Part shown: piece after piece, positions 6,485 to 6,970 of the stretch
How positions within the stretch are numbered: the first letter of the stretch is position 1
Layout of the letters: the number at the start of each line of letters is the position of its first letter
Source of the DNA: Spirochaetes bacterium RIFOXYC1_FULL_54_7
GTDB taxonomy: Bacteria; Spirochaetota; Spirochaetia; Treponematales; UBA12059
Length of the DNA: 6,970 bases
Assembly: GCA_001830645.1 (NCBI GenBank)
Contig: MIBM01000214.1
Location: 1-6,970 of the forward strand
Reading direction: 5' to 3'
The notes under the pieces: model-generated
Told to the model about the DNA's origin: nothing
Databases searched by the model: none
The model's input: only the letters and a program-made list of their open reading frames with translations
Position numbers and translations under genes: made by a program

Positions 6485-6520
6485 TACCGGTTGACTTTGA
6501 AGGCCGGTAAATGCTAATTT
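6485..6520 (+). promoter_or_regulatory. Possible promoter for the repeat/tRNA-Gly transcript
   Basis: TTGACT (6491-6496, one mismatch from consensus) is followed after 18 bases by TAATTT (6515-6520), a poor -10 helped by TG one base upstream (extended -10). TACCGG/CCGGTA (6485-6490 with 6504-6509) flanks the -35 box as an inverted repeat. Initiation near 6527 would read both tandem units and the tRNA to the terminator at 6882. Confidence 0.4.
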
Positions 6521-6548
6521 TGTTGCATTAAGTACGATCAGCGAAATC

Positions 6549-6663
6549 GTCCGTCGTATGACGCTGGTCGAAAGTGGCTCGTGGCAGCTGGATTCCTGAA
6601 AAGCCAGCGGCAAACGACGACAATCTTGGATTTACATCGCCGAAGGCGATGCACATATATCGC
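6549..6663 (+). repeat. Tandem structured repeat, unit 1 (115 bases)
   Basis: The unit starts with GTCCGTCGTA and ends with ATATATCGC. Its first 73 bases fold into one long hairpin: GTCCGTCGT (6549-6557) with ACGACGAC (6614-6621), one bulged C; then CGCTGGT (6562-6568) with GCCAGCG (6603-6609); and an apical stem around 6575-6590. A second hairpin, CATCGCC-GAA-GGCGATG (6635-6651), follows. Shared blocks with unit 2 at identical offsets are GTCCGTCGTA, CAGCTGGATT, AAAGCC, AAACGACGACAA and CTTGGA. Over the first 82 aligned positions I count 57 identities without a gap. Confidence 0.75.
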
Positions 6664-6780
6664 GTCCGTCGTACAGCGAGGGCAGGGTCCGGCTACAAAC
6701 AGCTGGATTGCAGCAAAGCCCGAGATAAACGACGACAACCTTGGAATTCGTGTCGCTTTCAGCGACACATTAGATATCGC
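6664..6780 (+). repeat. Tandem structured repeat, unit 2 (117 bases), abutting tRNA-Gly
   Basis: This has the same architecture as unit 1 at the same offsets. GTCCGTCGT (6664-6672) pairs with ACGACGAC (6729-6736). GGGC (6680-6683) pairs with GCCC (6718-6721). TCCGGCT-ACAAAC-AGCTGGA (6688-6707) forms the apical hairpin. GTGTCGCT-TTC-AGCGACAC (6750-6768) is the second hairpin, with almost wholly different bases from unit 1. The unit ends in GATATCGC, whose last two bases are the first two of the tRNA. The 17 bases ATATCGCGTCCGTCGTA are identical at 6657-6673 and 6774-6790. Confidence 0.75.
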
Positions 6781-6850
6781 GTCCGTCGTATAGTGGCTAT
6801 TACCCCAGCCTTCCAAGCTGGAGATGTCGGTTCGATTCCGATCGGACGCT
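6779..6850 (+). tRNA. tRNA-Gly (anticodon UCC)
   Basis: This is a complete 72-base cloverleaf. The acceptor GCGTCCG (6779-6785) pairs with CGGACGC (6843-6849), and the discriminator is T6850. The D arm spans 6788-6803 with GG in its loop. The anticodon stem CCAGC/GCTGG (6805-6809 with 6817-6821) encloses CTTCCAA, anticodon TCC at 6812-6814. The T arm is GTCGG-TTCGATT-CCGAT (6826-6842). The 3' CCA is not encoded (AAA follows), so it must be added after transcription. The anticodon reads GGA/GGG glycine codons. The 5' end is shared with the upstream tandem repeats, and a terminator follows seven bases later. Confidence 0.96.
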
Positions 6851-6856
6851 AAAAAG

Positions 6857-6882
6857 AAAAGCTCGCCTCCTGGCGGGCTTTT
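6857..6882. terminator. Bidirectional Rho-independent terminator
   Basis: AAAAGCTCGCC (6857-6867) pairs with GGCGGGCTTTT (6872-6882) around a TCCT loop, with one wobble. The plus strand ends in TTTT and the minus strand in TTTTCTTTTT. It can therefore end both the tRNA-Gly transcript and the minus-strand gene at the right edge. Confidence 0.8.
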
Positions 6883-6914
6883 GCTTTAATGAGCGCCTTG
6901 ATCGATCCTTATTT

Positions 6915-6970
6915 CTAAATTATCGCTTGCAGCACTGCCTCGATTTTGCTGGCAAGTTCAGGAATATGGC
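6915..6970 (-). CDS. C-terminal end of an unidentified protein (truncated by window)
   Basis: Reading leftward from the window edge, one minus-strand frame gives HIPELASKIEAVLQAII and then TAG (6917-6915). The pattern is an amphipathic helix, typical of a real protein end, and a terminator facing the right way lies about 30 bases downstream. The frame is open for all 17 visible codons, but with so few the call depends on that context. No family can be assigned. Confidence 0.55.
   Translation of the reverse strand, partial: HIPELASKIEAVLQAII

Noticed and set aside
6549..6780. Tandem glycine riboswitch upstream of tRNA-Gly
   Set aside because: Two tandem structured units near a glycine tRNA invite the idea, but the conserved glycine-riboswitch core sequences are absent and the fold is one long hairpin plus a small one.
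6549..6780. Two additional degenerate tRNA genes
   Set aside because: The 5' bases and part of an anticodon-like stem resemble tRNA-Gly, but there is no T arm or matching 3' acceptor strand. The 5' bases pair instead with ACGACGAC in a long hairpin.
6549..6790. CRISPR array or integron attC sites
   Set aside because: The repeated blocks are scattered within two long diverged units, not identical repeats separated by unique spacers. I see no attC core boxes (RYYYAAC/GTTRRRY) at the unit ends, and no cas or integrase gene is in view.
6538..6852. Open frames on both strands across the tandem repeats and tRNA
   Set aside because: They cross the tRNA gene and repeat the same low-quality peptide in each unit; they are by-products of the repeat.

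Overview
The window looks like chromosomal DNA of a spirochaete, probably from the Treponema/Spirochaeta side. The main reason is a tight minus-strand gene set: a two-pass class III nucleotide cyclase, a one-pass coiled-coil membrane protein and a secreted coiled-coil protein of about 370 residues. From memory this matches the Treponema pallidum TP0485-TP0484-TP0483 order. The DNA is moderately GC-rich. No phage or transposase gene is visible.

Layout. Positions 1-882 (+) hold the C-terminal half of a GH13 sugar phosphorylase (sucrose-phosphorylase-like). It converges, three bases apart, with a minus-strand operon read 5155 to 886: cyclase (5155-3461), membrane coiled-coil protein (3482-1989) and secreted coiled-coil protein (1992-886). 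All three genes overlap at their junctions, so they are almost certainly co-transcribed and probably form one envelope-associated cyclic-nucleotide signalling unit. Upstream is a separate minus-strand unit: a good sigma-70-type promoter (5853-5824), a 17-codon leader ORF with a near-perfect Shine-Dalgarno, a perfect inverted repeat, a small CD3324-type helix-turn-helix protein (5593-5279) and a terminator (5274-5239).

From about 5860 to 6915 there is no convincing protein gene, but the DNA is full of structure. First come short purine-rich periodic repeats (5921-6010). Next is a hairpin-dense region of roughly 370 bases ending in a strong plus-strand terminator (6063-6435), which I read as a candidate non-coding RNA or RNA leader of unknown class. 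After nested palindromes and a possible promoter (6491-6520) come two tandem units of 115 and 117 bases (6549-6780). These fold into the same long hairpin plus a second hairpin, with compensatory base changes between the copies. The second unit runs straight into a tRNA-Gly(UCC) gene (6779-6850), whose first bases repeat the start of each unit. A bidirectional terminator (6857-6882) separates the tRNA from the last 17 codons of a minus-strand gene at the right edge.

The most unusual object is the tandem structured repeat fused to the 5' end of tRNA-Gly. The next is the terminator-ended structured region beside it. I could not assign either to a known RNA family by eye.
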